A DNA stretch of 64,000 nt from JAGLSB01 sp023135955 (lineage in GTDB: Bacteria; Bacteroidota; Bacteroidia; Bacteroidales; GCA-2748055). Below, piece after piece: positions 9,865 to 18,673 of this stretch. A program made the position numbers and the translations under genes. The stretch covers positions 16,702-80,701 of the forward strand of contig DAOVIO010000002.1 of NCBI GenBank assembly GCA_030673645.1, given 5' to 3'. Positions within the stretch are counted from its first letter, which is position 1. Every line of letters starts with the position of its first letter. The notes beneath the pieces are model-generated. The model was given only the letters and a program-made list of their open reading frames with translations. It was not told where the DNA came from and did not search any database.

Positions 9865-10053
9865 ATCTGATATTCTTCTTCAGAGCTTTGCAAAACCAGG
9901 CATTATAAATCATGCCAAAAATGAAACAGCTCCATAAACTTCAATATTAATACCCTTAGATCCTTTAATGTTCGTTTTCGCACATGTATTGTTCTGTAAT
10001 CGTTCACAATTAACAATTTTTATAAATCCCTGAATCTGAGCTATTCGTCTGTA

Positions 10054-10082
10054 TTTGTGCGCTTTATATATTTTGGCACAAA
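10054..10082. promoter_or_regulatory. Inverted repeat upstream of the WM-repeat secreted protein gene
   Basis: Seven-base arms TTTGTGC (10054-10060) and GCACAAA (10076-10082) are separated by 15 bases. They end 38 bases before the ATG at 10121, and a TATAAT string sits at 10088-10093. Position suggests an operator or promoter region, but no regulator is identified. Confidence 0.3.
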
Positions 10083-10120
10083 CCGTGTATAATGATTACT
10101 ACCAACAAAATTAAAAAGCC

Positions 10121-10552
10121 ATGAAAGCAGCAATGAATCACAGCAAGCAAACAATAAAAATAGCACTATTTTTTGTAGCTATTTTTTGTAGCTCCGGAAT
10201 TTTTGCTCAAAAATCAATTAACCATTTTGAGATGAAAAATGTGTCTAATGCTTTACTCAGAAGTTCTTATGACATAATTTCTGAAATTAAAACCTCTTTT
10301 GAATCTGATTTTTTCTTCGAACCTCAGATTAGTTTAGAAGAATGGATGATTGACTTGAATATTTTTGCGGGAAATTCTAATGAGACATCGAATACAGAAT
10401 CAATTGAAGATAATCAATTTTCTGAACCAATCCAGGAACTAGATGACTGGATGATGGATTTCGATTGGAATTATATTAACAATGATCATTTTCATGAAGA
10501 AAAATTAATTATGGAAGAATGGATGTGTTGCCCTCGCAAATGGACTAGTTAA
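10121..10552 (+). CDS. Small secreted protein with three EPxxxLEEWM-like repeats
   Basis: A 143-residue protein. Residues 10-30 form a signal peptide (IALFFVAIFC... with IFAQ before the likely cleavage site). The mature part is acidic and carries three aligned ten-residue units: EPQISLEEWM (67-76), EPIQELDDWM (102-111) and EEKLIMEEWM (126-135). Each is followed by a short hydrophobic or aromatic stretch; the last ends in CCPRKWTS. The spacing is 35 and 24 residues. No enzyme motif is visible. I recall similar small WM-repeat proteins as unannotated exported proteins in Bacteroidota, but cannot name a family. It is a lone transcription unit, with an inverted repeat upstream and a terminator downstream. 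Confidence 0.7.
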   Translation: MKAAMNHSKQTIKIALFFVAIFCSSGIFAQKSINHFEMKNVSNALLRSSYDIISEIKTSFESDFFFEPQISLEEWMIDLNIFAGNSNETSNTESIEDNQFSEPIQELDDWMMDFDWNYINNDHFHEEKLIMEEWMCCPRKWTS

Positions 10553-10663
10553 AAAATCTATTATGGTACTTAATACCTATTCAAATAATACAGAAAATAA
10601 AAATTCTCCAATTCATTTATAGAAAATATTTTCTGGTTTTAAATGTTGGTAATCAATAAAACT

Positions 10664-10691
10664 AAAAGGATTTTGAAGGATCCTTTTTTTT
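10664..10691 (+). terminator. Rho-independent terminator
   Basis: Stem AAAAGGA (10664-10670) pairs with TCCTTTT (10681-10687) and is followed by more T residues to 10691. It lies in the 299-base gap after the WM-repeat protein; the remaining gap sequence shows no other gene. Confidence 0.6.
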
Positions 10692-10851
10692 GCTTCTTTT
10701 TCAGTAAAATTTAGTTAAAGTAATGATCCTATTTATCATTCAGGATTATTGGAATTAAGTATTCATCCCTGCCTTAAGACAATCAACTAACTCGCACCTT
10801 TAAATTCTAAATAACTTTTGATTGTCTGTAAAAAAATGAATATTTTCATCC

Positions 10852-11544
10852 ATGAATAAATATAAACATATTTTCTTTGATCTGGACAGAACCCTTTGGG
10901 ATTTTGACATGAACTCTTTTGATGCTTTAAGCGATATTTATTCGAGTCATAATCTTAATAAACATTTTGAGAGTCCGGATGAGTTCATAGGCCTTTATCA
11001 TAAACATAATGACCGATTGTGGAGCAGATACAGGGAGGGAAAAATTAAAAAAGAAATCCTCAGATTCAAGCGTTTCGACCTAACATTAAAAGTTAAAAAG
11101 ATTAATGACAAAAATTTATCAATGAAAATTAGTGAAGATTATTTAGAGTTGAGTGTTTTAAACAAAAGAGTTTTCCCAAATACTTACGAAATTCTGGATT
11201 ACCTCAAACCCAAATATTCTCTTTATATTTTAACAAATGGTTTTAGGGAGACTCAGTTTAAGAAAATGAATAATAGCCGGTTAAATGACTATTTTGATCG
11301 AGTTTTTACATCAGAAACAATAGGATATAACAAACCCCACCCTAAAATATTTCAGTGGGCAGTGAGTTCCGTTAATGCAAAAAAAGATGAGTGCATAATG
11401 ATTGGTGATGATCAGGCTGTTGATATTGTTGGAGCTCAGAAATTTGGAATGGATGGTATTTTTTTCAATCCTAATAATGAAAAAGAAATCTGCTCACCTA
11501 GCTATATGATTAAAGATCTGATTGAATTAAAAGAAATTTTATAA
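10852..11544 (+). CDS. HAD-superfamily hydrolase, YjjG-like (probable nucleotidase)
   Basis: A 230-residue cytoplasmic phosphatase. Motif I is FFDLDRTLWDF (nucleophile D10, acid D12), motif II is LYILTNGF, the motif III lysine lies in YNKPHPKIF, and motif IV is MIGDDQAVDIVGA. The DLDRTLWDF form and the length match the YjjG/pyrimidine 5'-nucleotidase subgroup, which removes phosphate from (mostly non-canonical) nucleoside monophosphates. Its 3' end is ten bases from the convergent dnaB stop. The exact substrate is inferred from subgroup resemblance. Confidence 0.85.
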   Translation: MNKYKHIFFDLDRTLWDFDMNSFDALSDIYSSHNLNKHFESPDEFIGLYHKHNDRLWSRYREGKIKKEILRFKRFDLTLKVKKINDKNLSMKISEDYLELSVLNKRVFPNTYEILDYLKPKYSLYILTNGFRETQFKKMNNSRLNDYFDRVFTSETIGYNKPHPKIFQWAVSSVNAKKDECIMIGDDQAVDIVGAQKFGMDGIFFNPNNEKEICSPSYMIKDLIELKEIL

Positions 11545-11554
11545 ATCCAGCTGT

Positions 11555-13063
11555 TTAAAAAGGACTCTCTTCAAAACCAGTATTTGAAATCAAATCATTG
11601 TTCTCAGATCCTTCATCAACGTTCATTTTTGAACCAATTGTTAGCGAGTTAGAATCGTCATCAAAAATGGGTTCGACTTCTTCTATATCTGTAAATTTAG
11701 CAAACTCTTCCTTAAATTTCAGGCTTATATCATCAATTGCCCCATTTCTATGCTTGGCAACTATAATTTCTGCTATTCCCCTTAAAGAATTTCCATCATC
11801 ATCTTGATGAATACCATACTTTTCCGGTCGATGAATGAATAGTACAATGTCAGCATCCTGCTCAATTGCACCAGACTCCCTTAAGTCGGACAATTGTGGA
11901 CGTTTTGAGCCCGATCTCATTTCTACCGATCTATTTAACTGCGAAAGTGCAAGAATAGGAACGTTTAATTCTTTTGCAATTCCTTTTAACGAACGAGATA
12001 TTGAAGAAACTTCCTGTTCCCTGCTGCCTTTTAGTTCAGGTGGGCCCGACATCAACTGAAGATAGTCGATAACTATTACTTTAATATCGTGAAGATTCTT
12101 TAGTCTTCTACACTTTGCTCTTAATTCGAAAATAGAAATGGCAGGTGTATCGTCTATGAAAATCGGAGCTTCAACAAGACTCTTAATTTTATAATCGAGT
12201 TGCTCCCACTCCCAACGCTCTAATCTTCCATTTCTAATTCGATCAGAAGGCAAGAGTGTTTCTGCAACAATCAATCGGTTAACTAACTGAAGAGAGGCCA
12301 TTTCGAGGGAAAAAACAGCAACTGGCTGGTTATGGTCGACTGCCATATTCCTTGCCATTGAAAGAGCGAAAGCAGTTTTTCCCATTGAAGGTCTTGCTGC
12401 AATAATAATAAGGTCGGAGGGTTGCCATCCTGAGGTTAACCTGTCCAATTTTGTAAATCCTGAAGGAACCCCACTCAATGCATCTTCTCTTTTAGAAGCT
12501 TCTTCAATTTGATGGATAGCTTCTTTAATAAGAGAATTGATCTGAGCCATTTCCTTTTTTATATTCCCTTCTGCGATTTCAAACAACTGTTGCTCTGAAA
12601 AATCCAATAATTCATCAACGTCAATGCTATCATCAAATGCCTTACTCTGAATTTCTGAACTTACCCTAATCAATTCCCTTTGAATATACTTCTGAGCAAC
12701 AATCCGTGCATGAAATTCCAAATGTGCTGCTGAGGCTACCCGACCTGTTAACTGGGTAACATAAGCAGGCCCACCAACTTCTTCCAGCTCTCCTTCTTTC
12801 CTTAATTCTTCAGTGACTGTAAGAATATCAATTGGTCTTTCTGCCATTGATATCTTAATAATTGTCTTGTAAATCTTCTGATGAGCATCCTTATAAAAAC
12901 TTTCAGGTTTTAAAATATCTAAAACTTCAATTATAGCATCTCTTTCCACCATTATAGCACCAAGTACAGCCTCTTCCAAATCAATCGCCTGTGGAGGAAT
13001 TCGTCCATATTCCGCATTTAGTTTTTCAATATTCTTCTCTGAATAAGCTTTCTTTTGAGCCAT
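11555..13063 (-). CDS. dnaB: Replicative DNA helicase DnaB
   Basis: A 502-residue hexameric helicase that unwinds DNA at the replication fork. The N-terminal primase-interaction domain starts at about residue 22 (PPQAIDLEEAVLGAIM). The RecA-like domain has Walker A ARPSMGKT at 223-230, Walker B VIVIDYLQLM and SQLNRSVE, followed by DLRESGAIEQDADIV. There is no intein. The acidic, polar C-terminal tail beyond the core (about residues 460-502) is a little longer than in E. coli. It is divergent from ispE, each with its own -7 element. Confidence 0.97.
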   Translation of the reverse strand: MAQKKAYSEKNIEKLNAEYGRIPPQAIDLEEAVLGAIMVERDAIIEVLDILKPESFYKDAHQKIYKTIIKISMAERPIDILTVTEELRKEGELEEVGGPAYVTQLTGRVASAAHLEFHARIVAQKYIQRELIRVSSEIQSKAFDDSIDVDELLDFSEQQLFEIAEGNIKKEMAQINSLIKEAIHQIEEASKREDALSGVPSGFTKLDRLTSGWQPSDLIIIAARPSMGKTAFALSMARNMAVDHNQPVAVFSLEMASLQLVNRLIVAETLLPSDRIRNGRLERWEWEQLDYKIKSLVEAPIFIDDTPAISIFELRAKCRRLKNLHDIKVIVIDYLQLMSGPPELKGSREQEVSSISRSLKGIAKELNVPILALSQLNRSVEMRSGSKRPQLSDLRESGAIEQDADIVLFIHRPEKYGIHQDDDGNSLRGIAEIIVAKHRNGAIDDISLKFKEEFAKFTDIEEVEPIFDDDSNSLTIGSKMNVDEGSENNDLISNTGFEESPF

Positions 13064-13082
13064 AATTTACATTTTAAAAACT

Positions 13083-13090
13083 CAAATTTA
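13083..13090 (-). promoter_or_regulatory. Bacteroidota -7 element TAAATTTG for dnaB
   Basis: Minus-strand TAAATTTG, 19 bases before the dnaB ATG. The -33 region is T-rich without a clear TTG. Confidence 0.5.
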
Positions 13091-13261
13091 GCTATTAATA
13101 AAACGGTATATGCTTATATCCTAATATTTCTTTTTTAACAAAGAATTAAATCCGTAATTAACAATTGTTTAAAACCTACGACATAATAAATTACCTAAAA
13201 AAATATTTACTCGTGATCCCATTGATATTATCCAGACATACATATAATCAACATTAATGTT

Positions 13262-13269
13262 AATTTTGT
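13262..13269 (+). promoter_or_regulatory. Bacteroidota -7 element TAATTTTG for ispE
   Basis: Perfect TAnnTTTG match 21 bases before the ispE ATG; no clear -33 element. Confidence 0.5.
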
Positions 13270-13290
13270 AATAAAATAATACAAAGAAGT

Positions 13291-14100
13291 ATGATCTCTT
13301 TCCCTAATGCTAAAATTAATTTCGGCCTTTATATAACCGGGAAAAGGGAGGACGGCTACCATAATATCCAAACTCTTATGATCCCAATAAATCTATTCGA
13401 CGCATTGGAGTTTGTTGAAGCTAAAAATGATTCTTTTACGATTAGTGGAATAGATATTCCAGGTGACCCAAATCAAAATCTTGTTATAAAAGCTCTCCAT
13501 CTTGTTAGAAAAAATTTTAAAATACCTAAAATAAAAGTTCATTTACATAAAAATATCCCGGCCGGATCTGGATTAGGTGGTGGTTCTGCAGATGCATCCT
13601 TTATGATTAAAATGCTTAATGATTATTTTAAAATAGGAATGGATATTCAGGAGATGCAAAATCTTGCATCATCTCTGGGTAGTGATTGTAGCTATTTTAT
13701 TCGAAATACTCCTCAAATTGCAACGGGCAGAGGTGAAATTCTGGAAGAAGTGGATTTTCGTCTTCCCGGTAAGTATTTATATATCTTTCGTCCTGATTTT
13801 TCTATATCTACAAAAGAAGCATATCAGGGGATCAAGATCAATAAAAAACCTGTCGAATTAAAAGAAATTATTAAGGATGATCCGAACAATTGGAAAAATT
13901 CTGTTTTCAACGAATTTGAGAAGAAAATTTTCAAAGACTTTCCGGCTATGGAAGATATAAAGAATAAGTTATATCAATCGGGTGCTATCTATGCATCAAT
14001 GTCGGGAAGTGGATCAGCATTTTTTGGAATTTATGATAAAAACCCAATAATAACCAGGGAAATACAGTCCATTTTAATACATACTCAAAAACTAAACTAG
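13291..14100 (+). CDS. ispE: 4-diphosphocytidyl-2-C-methyl-D-erythritol kinase
   Basis: A 269-residue GHMP kinase that phosphorylates CDP-ME in the non-mevalonate (MEP) isoprenoid pathway. The N-terminus has FPNAKINFGLYITGKREDGYH, the ATP-binding GHMP loop is PAGSGLGGGSADA at 90-102, and the C-terminal motif is SMSGSGSAFFG. Length is normal for Bacteroidota. Isoprenoids from this pathway are needed for undecaprenyl carriers and menaquinone, which ties in with mqnE at 25.8 kb. Confidence 0.95.
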   Translation: MISFPNAKINFGLYITGKREDGYHNIQTLMIPINLFDALEFVEAKNDSFTISGIDIPGDPNQNLVIKALHLVRKNFKIPKIKVHLHKNIPAGSGLGGGSADASFMIKMLNDYFKIGMDIQEMQNLASSLGSDCSYFIRNTPQIATGRGEILEEVDFRLPGKYLYIFRPDFSISTKEAYQGIKINKKPVELKEIIKDDPNNWKNSVFNEFEKKIFKDFPAMEDIKNKLYQSGAIYASMSGSGSAFFGIYDKNPIITREIQSILIHTQKLN

Positions 14101-14160
14101 AAAAAATAACCCGATAACATTTTGATACCGGGATATTTATTAAGATTAGCTGTGGATTAC

Positions 14161-14523
14161 CTATTCAATCTCAACTAATAAATGTCCCTTGGGAATTACT
14201 GCTCCTTTTTCAACAAGAATAGATTTTACAATTCCATCCAATGGCATACAAACTACATTTCTCATTTTCATTGCCTCTAAGATAAGAAGTGGTTCGCCTT
14301 TCTTTAAATCCTGACCTTCTGTAACAAATACTTCAACAATAGTACCTGGAATAACCCCAACAATTAATTTGGGGTCTTGTGCTTTCCAAGGTTTTCTATT
14401 CTTGAATTTTTCATTTAGAGTTGTGCGATATGAAGTATCTTCAAAATAAAAATCTTCAAATTTATCATCGACACTTTTGCCTCTTTTAGTTGTTTTCTTT
14501 CCTTGACTTTCCATAATAATCAT
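14161..14523 (-). CDS. Biotin carboxyl carrier protein (locus 1)
   Basis: A 120-residue biotin carrier. The biotinylation motif LEAMKMRN places the modified lysine at K86, and the surrounding beta-barrel runs from about residue 53 to the end. The first 50 residues are charged and lack the Ala/Pro-rich linker common in many BCCPs. The start overlaps the carboxyltransferase stop by one base (TAATG), so the two are coupled; a second in-frame ATG at 14514 is possible. It presumably carries CO2-biotin for the adjacent carboxyltransferase. No biotin carboxylase is next to it. Confidence 0.9.
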   Translation of the reverse strand: MIIMESQGKKTTKRGKSVDDKFEDFYFEDTSYRTTLNEKFKNRKPWKAQDPKLIVGVIPGTIVEVFVTEGQDLKKGEPLLILEAMKMRNVVCMPLDGIVKSILVEKGAVIPKGHLLVEIE

Positions 14524-16067
14524 TAAAATGGTGGGATTCCATGTTTTTTCCTTGGCATTGATATTTCCTTTCTTGAAGAAACTTCAATAGCATGCTGAAT
14601 TACTTTTCGTGTTTCTTCAGGTTCAATAACTGAATCGATAAAGCCTTTCGATGCAGCTACATAAGGATTAGCAAACTTTTCTTTGTATTCATCTACCATT
14701 TTTAATCTCGTCGCCTCAGGATCCTCAGCCGAAGCAATTTCTCTCTTGAAAATTATGTTTGCAGCACCTTCAGGTCCCATAACTGCAATCTCAGCAGAAG
14801 GCCATGCAAAAACAAAATCAGCTCTAAGATGTCTTGAATTCATTGCAATATAACCTCCGCCGTATGCTTTCCTAAGGATAACAGTCACTTTTGGAACAGT
14901 CGCTTCAGAATATGCATAAAGAAGTTTCGCACCATGTCTGATAACTCCGGCATGTTCCTGATCTACTCCCGGAAGATAGCCTGGAAGGTCCACTAATGTA
15001 ATTATAGGAATATTAAATGAGTCGCAAAAACGTATAAACCTAGCTGACTTATCGGAAGAATCGACATCTAATACACCAGCCAGAACTATCGGCTGATTAC
15101 AAACAAATCCAACGGTTTCTCCAGCAAGTTTCCCAAAACCTATTACCATATTTTGTGCCCACAACTCCTGAACCTCAAAGAAATCTGAGTCATCCACAAT
15201 TGCACGAACAACATCCCTTACATCGTAAGGCTGTCTAGCGTCTTCAGGAACAATTTCTGTAATATCAAAGCTCGTTTTGGGTTGAACTATATTCAGCTTA
15301 CTAGATTTTTCAGTATTACTCCATGGAAGGAAATACAATAACTTTTTTATCTGATCAAAACATTCAAATTCACTGTTAGCAAAAAAATGTGCATTACCTG
15401 TTGTCTCACAATGAACTCTGGCACCTCCTAAATCCTCCATAGAGATCTCCTCCCCCAATACTGTTTTAATTACTTCTGGGCCGGTGATAAACATTTTAGA
15501 GATCTGGTCAACAACAAAAACAAAATCTGTTAATGCAGGTGAATAAACCGCACCACCGGCACAAGGACCTAATATAACAGATATTTGTGGTATCACACCC
15601 GAGGCCAGAGTATTACGGAAGAATATCTCACCATAACCGGCGAGGGAATTAACCCCTTCCTGAATTCTTGCACCACCTGAATCATTAATTCCAATAAGGG
15701 GCATCCTCATTTTCAAAGAATGATCCATAATTTTAGTAATTTTCCTGGCATGTGCTGATCCTAATGATCCACCAGCAACTGTAAAGTCCTGAGCAAAAAT
15801 ACAAATCGGTCTTCCATTAACAGTACCAGTACCGATAATCACACCATCACCGTGCAAAGTCTTTTTGTCCATATCAAAATCACGGGCATCATGCTCTACA
15901 AAAAGATCGTACTCATTAAATGAGTCTTCATCAACAATTGCCAGAACTCTTTCTCTAGCGGTCATTTTACCCATTGCAACCTGCTTCTGGATGGCCTTTT
16001 CACCACCTCCTTGCAGCACTTTTTCTCTTCGCTGTTTAAATTCAAGAACCTTTTTATTAGCAGCCAT
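14523..16067 (-). CDS. Acyl-CoA carboxylase beta subunit (carboxyltransferase, locus 1)
   Basis: A 514-residue carboxyltransferase of the PccB/MmdA family, which exchanges a carboxyl group between biotin and an acyl-CoA such as propionyl- or methylmalonyl-CoA. Two crotonase-like halves are visible: the N-terminal half has GGSLGSAHARKI, NDSGGARIQEG and LGPCAGGAVYSPAL, and the C-terminal half has DLPGYLPGVDQEH, KAYGGGYIAM and WPSAEIAVMGPEGA. It ends RKKHGIPPF, the usual end of PccB/MmdA proteins. Its only neighbour in the operon is the carrier protein, so it either borrows the biotin carboxylase at 32.3 kb or works as a decarboxylase with a membrane subunit encoded elsewhere. A paralogue of 519 residues lies at 33.9-35.4 kb. 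Confidence 0.92.
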   Translation of the reverse strand: MAANKKVLEFKQRREKVLQGGGEKAIQKQVAMGKMTARERVLAIVDEDSFNEYDLFVEHDARDFDMDKKTLHGDGVIIGTGTVNGRPICIFAQDFTVAGGSLGSAHARKITKIMDHSLKMRMPLIGINDSGGARIQEGVNSLAGYGEIFFRNTLASGVIPQISVILGPCAGGAVYSPALTDFVFVVDQISKMFITGPEVIKTVLGEEISMEDLGGARVHCETTGNAHFFANSEFECFDQIKKLLYFLPWSNTEKSSKLNIVQPKTSFDITEIVPEDARQPYDVRDVVRAIVDDSDFFEVQELWAQNMVIGFGKLAGETVGFVCNQPIVLAGVLDVDSSDKSARFIRFCDSFNIPIITLVDLPGYLPGVDQEHAGVIRHGAKLLYAYSEATVPKVTVILRKAYGGGYIAMNSRHLRADFVFAWPSAEIAVMGPEGAANIIFKREIASAEDPEATRLKMVDEYKEKFANPYVAASKGFIDSVIEPEETRKVIQHAIEVSSRKEISMPRKKHGIPPF

Positions 16068-16097
16068 AGTAATAATTATTTAGTTTAATTTAACGGT

Positions 16098-16114
16098 AAA
16101 ACCAAAATGGTTTT
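16098..16114. promoter_or_regulatory. Short perfect inverted repeat before the locus 1 carboxyltransferase
   Basis: AAAACCA / TGGTTTT arms with a three-base spacer lie 30-47 bases before the carboxyltransferase ATG, and a further AAAACCA half-site appears near 16141. Placement suggests an operator, but the sequence is AT-rich and could be chance. The rest of this 228-base gap shows no gene. Confidence 0.25.
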
Positions 16115-16295
16115 TCGAATATTAGGATTGCAACGTTAATAAAACCATCTTAATTATAAAAGAATAAATATCATTCTTATTCCGAAAATTTAGCCCAACT
16201 AACTATATTACTGTAAATTATCAACACCAAAAAAAATAAAAAAAAGATTGTAAATAGAATACTTGACTGTTTGAGTATATGAGTCGAAAGAATAA

Positions 16296-17429
16296 TTACT
16301 TAGGAGCCAACCTATAAAGGATTATAGCAACAAACATAAAGATAAAATTCGGAATCCAGACTGCAACAAGGGGAGGAAGGCTACCACTAATTGAAAATTG
16401 CGAAGAAAATTGCATAAATAAAATATAACCAAAAGCAATAACAAGACCTGCGCCTAACTGAGCTCCAATTCCACCTCTTACCTTTCTGGACGATACAGCA
16501 ACACCGATAATTGTAAGTATAAAAGTTGAAAAGGGATTTGCAGTCCTTCTGTATTTCTCAATTAGATATGAAGTAACATTGGTTTCTCCCTGCATCTTAG
16601 CAATAGAAATAAACTCATTTAACTCCCCTAAACTCATTGCTTCCACAATATTTATTCTTTTCATAAAATCTCCAGGATACATATTAATTGTAGTATCAAT
16701 TAAACGATGTGTTGTTATAGTTTCATTGAGCCCATCTATATCTCTTATATAGTAACGCCTTATTGTCCATTTATTCTTTGTGGAATCCCAAAAGATTTGA
16801 TCTGCCATTAACTTTGAAACCAGAACTCCATCTTCAAATTTTTCCATAGAAAAATTATAGCCAGTTTGACTTACGTTACTATAACTTTCCATATAGATAA
16901 ATTTACCAGGTTCTATCTGTCGATGAATATTTTTCCGATCGAAACTGACTGGTCTGGAATGTATATATTTTTCCTCAAAATCAAGTTTAATCCTGGTTGC
17001 ATCAGGTAGCACAAGATTACTTAACATGAAAGAAAACGAAGCTATTACAAAGGCAGATAACATATATGGTCTTAGAAGTCTGGCGAAGTTCACTCCACTA
17101 CTCAAGATGGCAATAATTTCCGAATCGTAAGCCATTTTTGAAGTAAAATAAATAACTGAAATAAACGTAAACAATGAGCTGAACAGGACAGTAAAGTAGG
17201 GAATAAAATTCAGATAATATTCGAAGATAACATCATGAAAAGCTGCTTCATTTTCAATAAAATCATCAATTTTTTCAGAAAAATCGAAAACAATAGCAAT
17301 AGAAAGTATTATAAGGATTGAAAAGAAAAATGTACCCAGAAACTTACGTATAATGTAAATATCTAATACCTTTAATCCAATGTACTTTAAAGCCTTTGAG
17401 CCAATTCTTTTACCATTTGGTTTTTCCAT
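16296..17429 (-). CDS. LptF/LptG-family LPS export permease (YjgP/YjgQ)
   Basis: A membrane protein of 377 residues from the ATG at 17429. The usual start for this family would be close to YIIRKFLGTFF, and an upstream ATG at 17480 would lengthen the overlap with tgt. Three N-terminal helices (around FSILIILSIAIVF), a periplasmic beta-jellyroll (about 140-290) and three C-terminal helices match LptF/LptG. These form the inner-membrane ABC permease that extracts LPS with LptB. The overlap with the tgt 3' end (43 bases from the chosen start) indicates co-transcription; I recall the tgt then lptG order as common in Bacteroidota. I cannot decide between F and G from sequence, though the family often has one gene per locus here. 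Confidence 0.88.
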   Translation of the reverse strand: MEKPNGKRIGSKALKYIGLKVLDIYIIRKFLGTFFFSILIILSIAIVFDFSEKIDDFIENEAAFHDVIFEYYLNFIPYFTVLFSSLFTFISVIYFTSKMAYDSEIIAILSSGVNFARLLRPYMLSAFVIASFSFMLSNLVLPDATRIKLDFEEKYIHSRPVSFDRKNIHRQIEPGKFIYMESYSNVSQTGYNFSMEKFEDGVLVSKLMADQIFWDSTKNKWTIRRYYIRDIDGLNETITTHRLIDTTINMYPGDFMKRINIVEAMSLGELNEFISIAKMQGETNVTSYLIEKYRRTANPFSTFILTIIGVAVSSRKVRGGIGAQLGAGLVIAFGYILFMQFSSQFSISGSLPPLVAVWIPNFIFMFVAIILYRLAPK

Positions 17430-18517
17430 ATATTGAATTCTCCTGAAATGATTTTCTCTCTTGCCATTTTTACCAGCCATAGGTAAAAGGCCAGATTATG
17501 GATAGAAGCTATTTGAGCTCCGAGCATCTCGTTTGATATTATTAAATGACGTAAATATGCTTTTGAATATTGTTCATCAACAAATGAATTTACAACTTTG
17601 TCAATTGGAGAAAAATCTTCTTTCCATTTACTATTCCTTATGTTAATAATGCCTTCAGATGTAAAAAGCATCCCATTCCTACCATTTCGTGTGGGCATTA
17701 CACAATCGAACATGTCAACTCCAAGGGCAATGGATTCAAGAATATTTACCGGTGTTCCAACTCCCATAAGATATCTAGGCTTACTCTCGGGAAGTATATC
17801 TGTTACAATATCGGTCATGGCATACATTTCTTCAGAAGGTTCACCAACAGAAAGTCCTCCAATTGCGTTCCCATCCATTCCTTTTTCTGCAATTTTTTCT
17901 GCTGACTCTTTCCTCAACTCTTTGTAAACACTACCCTGAACAATTGGAAAGTAAGCCTGATTATGTCCGTATAGAGGATCTGTTTCCCTATATTTTTTTA
18001 TTCCTCGGTCCAACCATCGGTGAGTAAGGTCGAGAGATTTTCTTGCGTAATCAAAATCGCATGGATAGGGTGTACATTCATCAAGAGCCATTATGATATC
18101 TGCACCAATAATCCTTTGTGTTTCTACATTATTTTCGGGAGTAAAAATATGCTTTGATCCGTCAATATGCGATTGAAAAACGGCACCTTCTTCCGTAATC
18201 TTTCTGATCTCTGACAAAGAAAATACCTGGTATCCTCCACTATCTGTTAAAATTGCGCCATCCCAGTTAATGAAATTATGTAAACCTCCGGCATTTTTCA
18301 GGACTTCATTTCCAGGTCGTAAGTACAGATGATAAGTATTTCCCAGAATAACTGGAGCCTTAATTTCGGTTTTTAGTTCGTGTTGGTGAACACCTTTAAC
18401 CGTTCCTCCAGTTCCAACAGGCATAAAAATCGGGGTCTGAATATCTCCGTGATCTGTAGTAAGAATTCCAGCTCTGGCTTTGGATTCTTCGTCCTTTTGA
18501 TAAATAGTAAATTCCAT
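17387..18517 (-). CDS. tgt: tRNA-guanosine(34) transglycosylase
   Basis: A 376-residue TIM-barrel enzyme that swaps the wobble guanine of GUN tRNAs for preQ1 in queuosine synthesis. Motifs seen: GTVKGVHQ, ILTDSGGYQVFSL (active-site Asp), FPIVQGS, GGLSVGEP and the second Asp in DMFDCVMPTR. The start is the ATG at 18517; a TTG at 18535 overlaps the -7 element and is unlikely. The C-terminal zinc site (CxCxxC in E. coli) is replaced by a cysteine-free stretch before SKAYLRHL. As I recall, this is shared by Bacteroidota homologues, so it is a lineage trait rather than damage. Confidence 0.95.
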   Translation of the reverse strand: MEFTIYQKDEESKARAGILTTDHGDIQTPIFMPVGTGGTVKGVHQHELKTEIKAPVILGNTYHLYLRPGNEVLKNAGGLHNFINWDGAILTDSGGYQVFSLSEIRKITEEGAVFQSHIDGSKHIFTPENNVETQRIIGADIIMALDECTPYPCDFDYARKSLDLTHRWLDRGIKKYRETDPLYGHNQAYFPIVQGSVYKELRKESAEKIAEKGMDGNAIGGLSVGEPSEEMYAMTDIVTDILPESKPRYLMGVGTPVNILESIALGVDMFDCVMPTRNGRNGMLFTSEGIINIRNSKWKEDFSPIDKVVNSFVDEQYSKAYLRHLIISNEMLGAQIASIHNLAFYLWLVKMAREKIISGEFNIWKNQMVKELAQRL

Positions 18518-18532
18518 ATTTTTATTGATGTC

Positions 18533-18565
18533 CAAAGATAATATATTGTACTAGTTTTTCATCAA
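18533..18565 (-). promoter_or_regulatory. Promoter of tgt: -7 TATCTTTG with -33 TTG
   Basis: Minus-strand TATCTTTG at 18540-18533 and TTG at 18565-18563, 22 bases apart. The -7 element ends 15 bases before the chosen ATG, which supports that start over the upstream TTG. Confidence 0.6.
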
Positions 18566-18620
18566 CATAATTAGGAAGACTATTTTATTATTTTAAAAAA
18601 TATAATAATCGAATTTTACT

Positions 18621-18628
18621 TAGCTTTG
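18621..18628 (+). promoter_or_regulatory. Bacteroidota -7 element TAGCTTTG
   Basis: Perfect TAnnTTTG match 45 bases before the TTG start of the GT2 gene at 18674. Confidence 0.5.
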
Positions 18629-18673
18629 TCACAAAATATTTTCTAATATTAACTTTCATTTCAAAAATATATT

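Noticed and set aside
14110..14132. CCCGATA/TACCGGG hairpin between ispE and the biotin carrier
   Set aside because: One mismatch in seven pairs and no T tract; kept only as a weak possible terminator.
17387..18517. Missing zinc cysteines in Tgt as a sign of an inactive gene
   Set aside because: Active-site aspartates and all other motifs are intact, and I recall the same loss in other Bacteroidota Tgt proteins.
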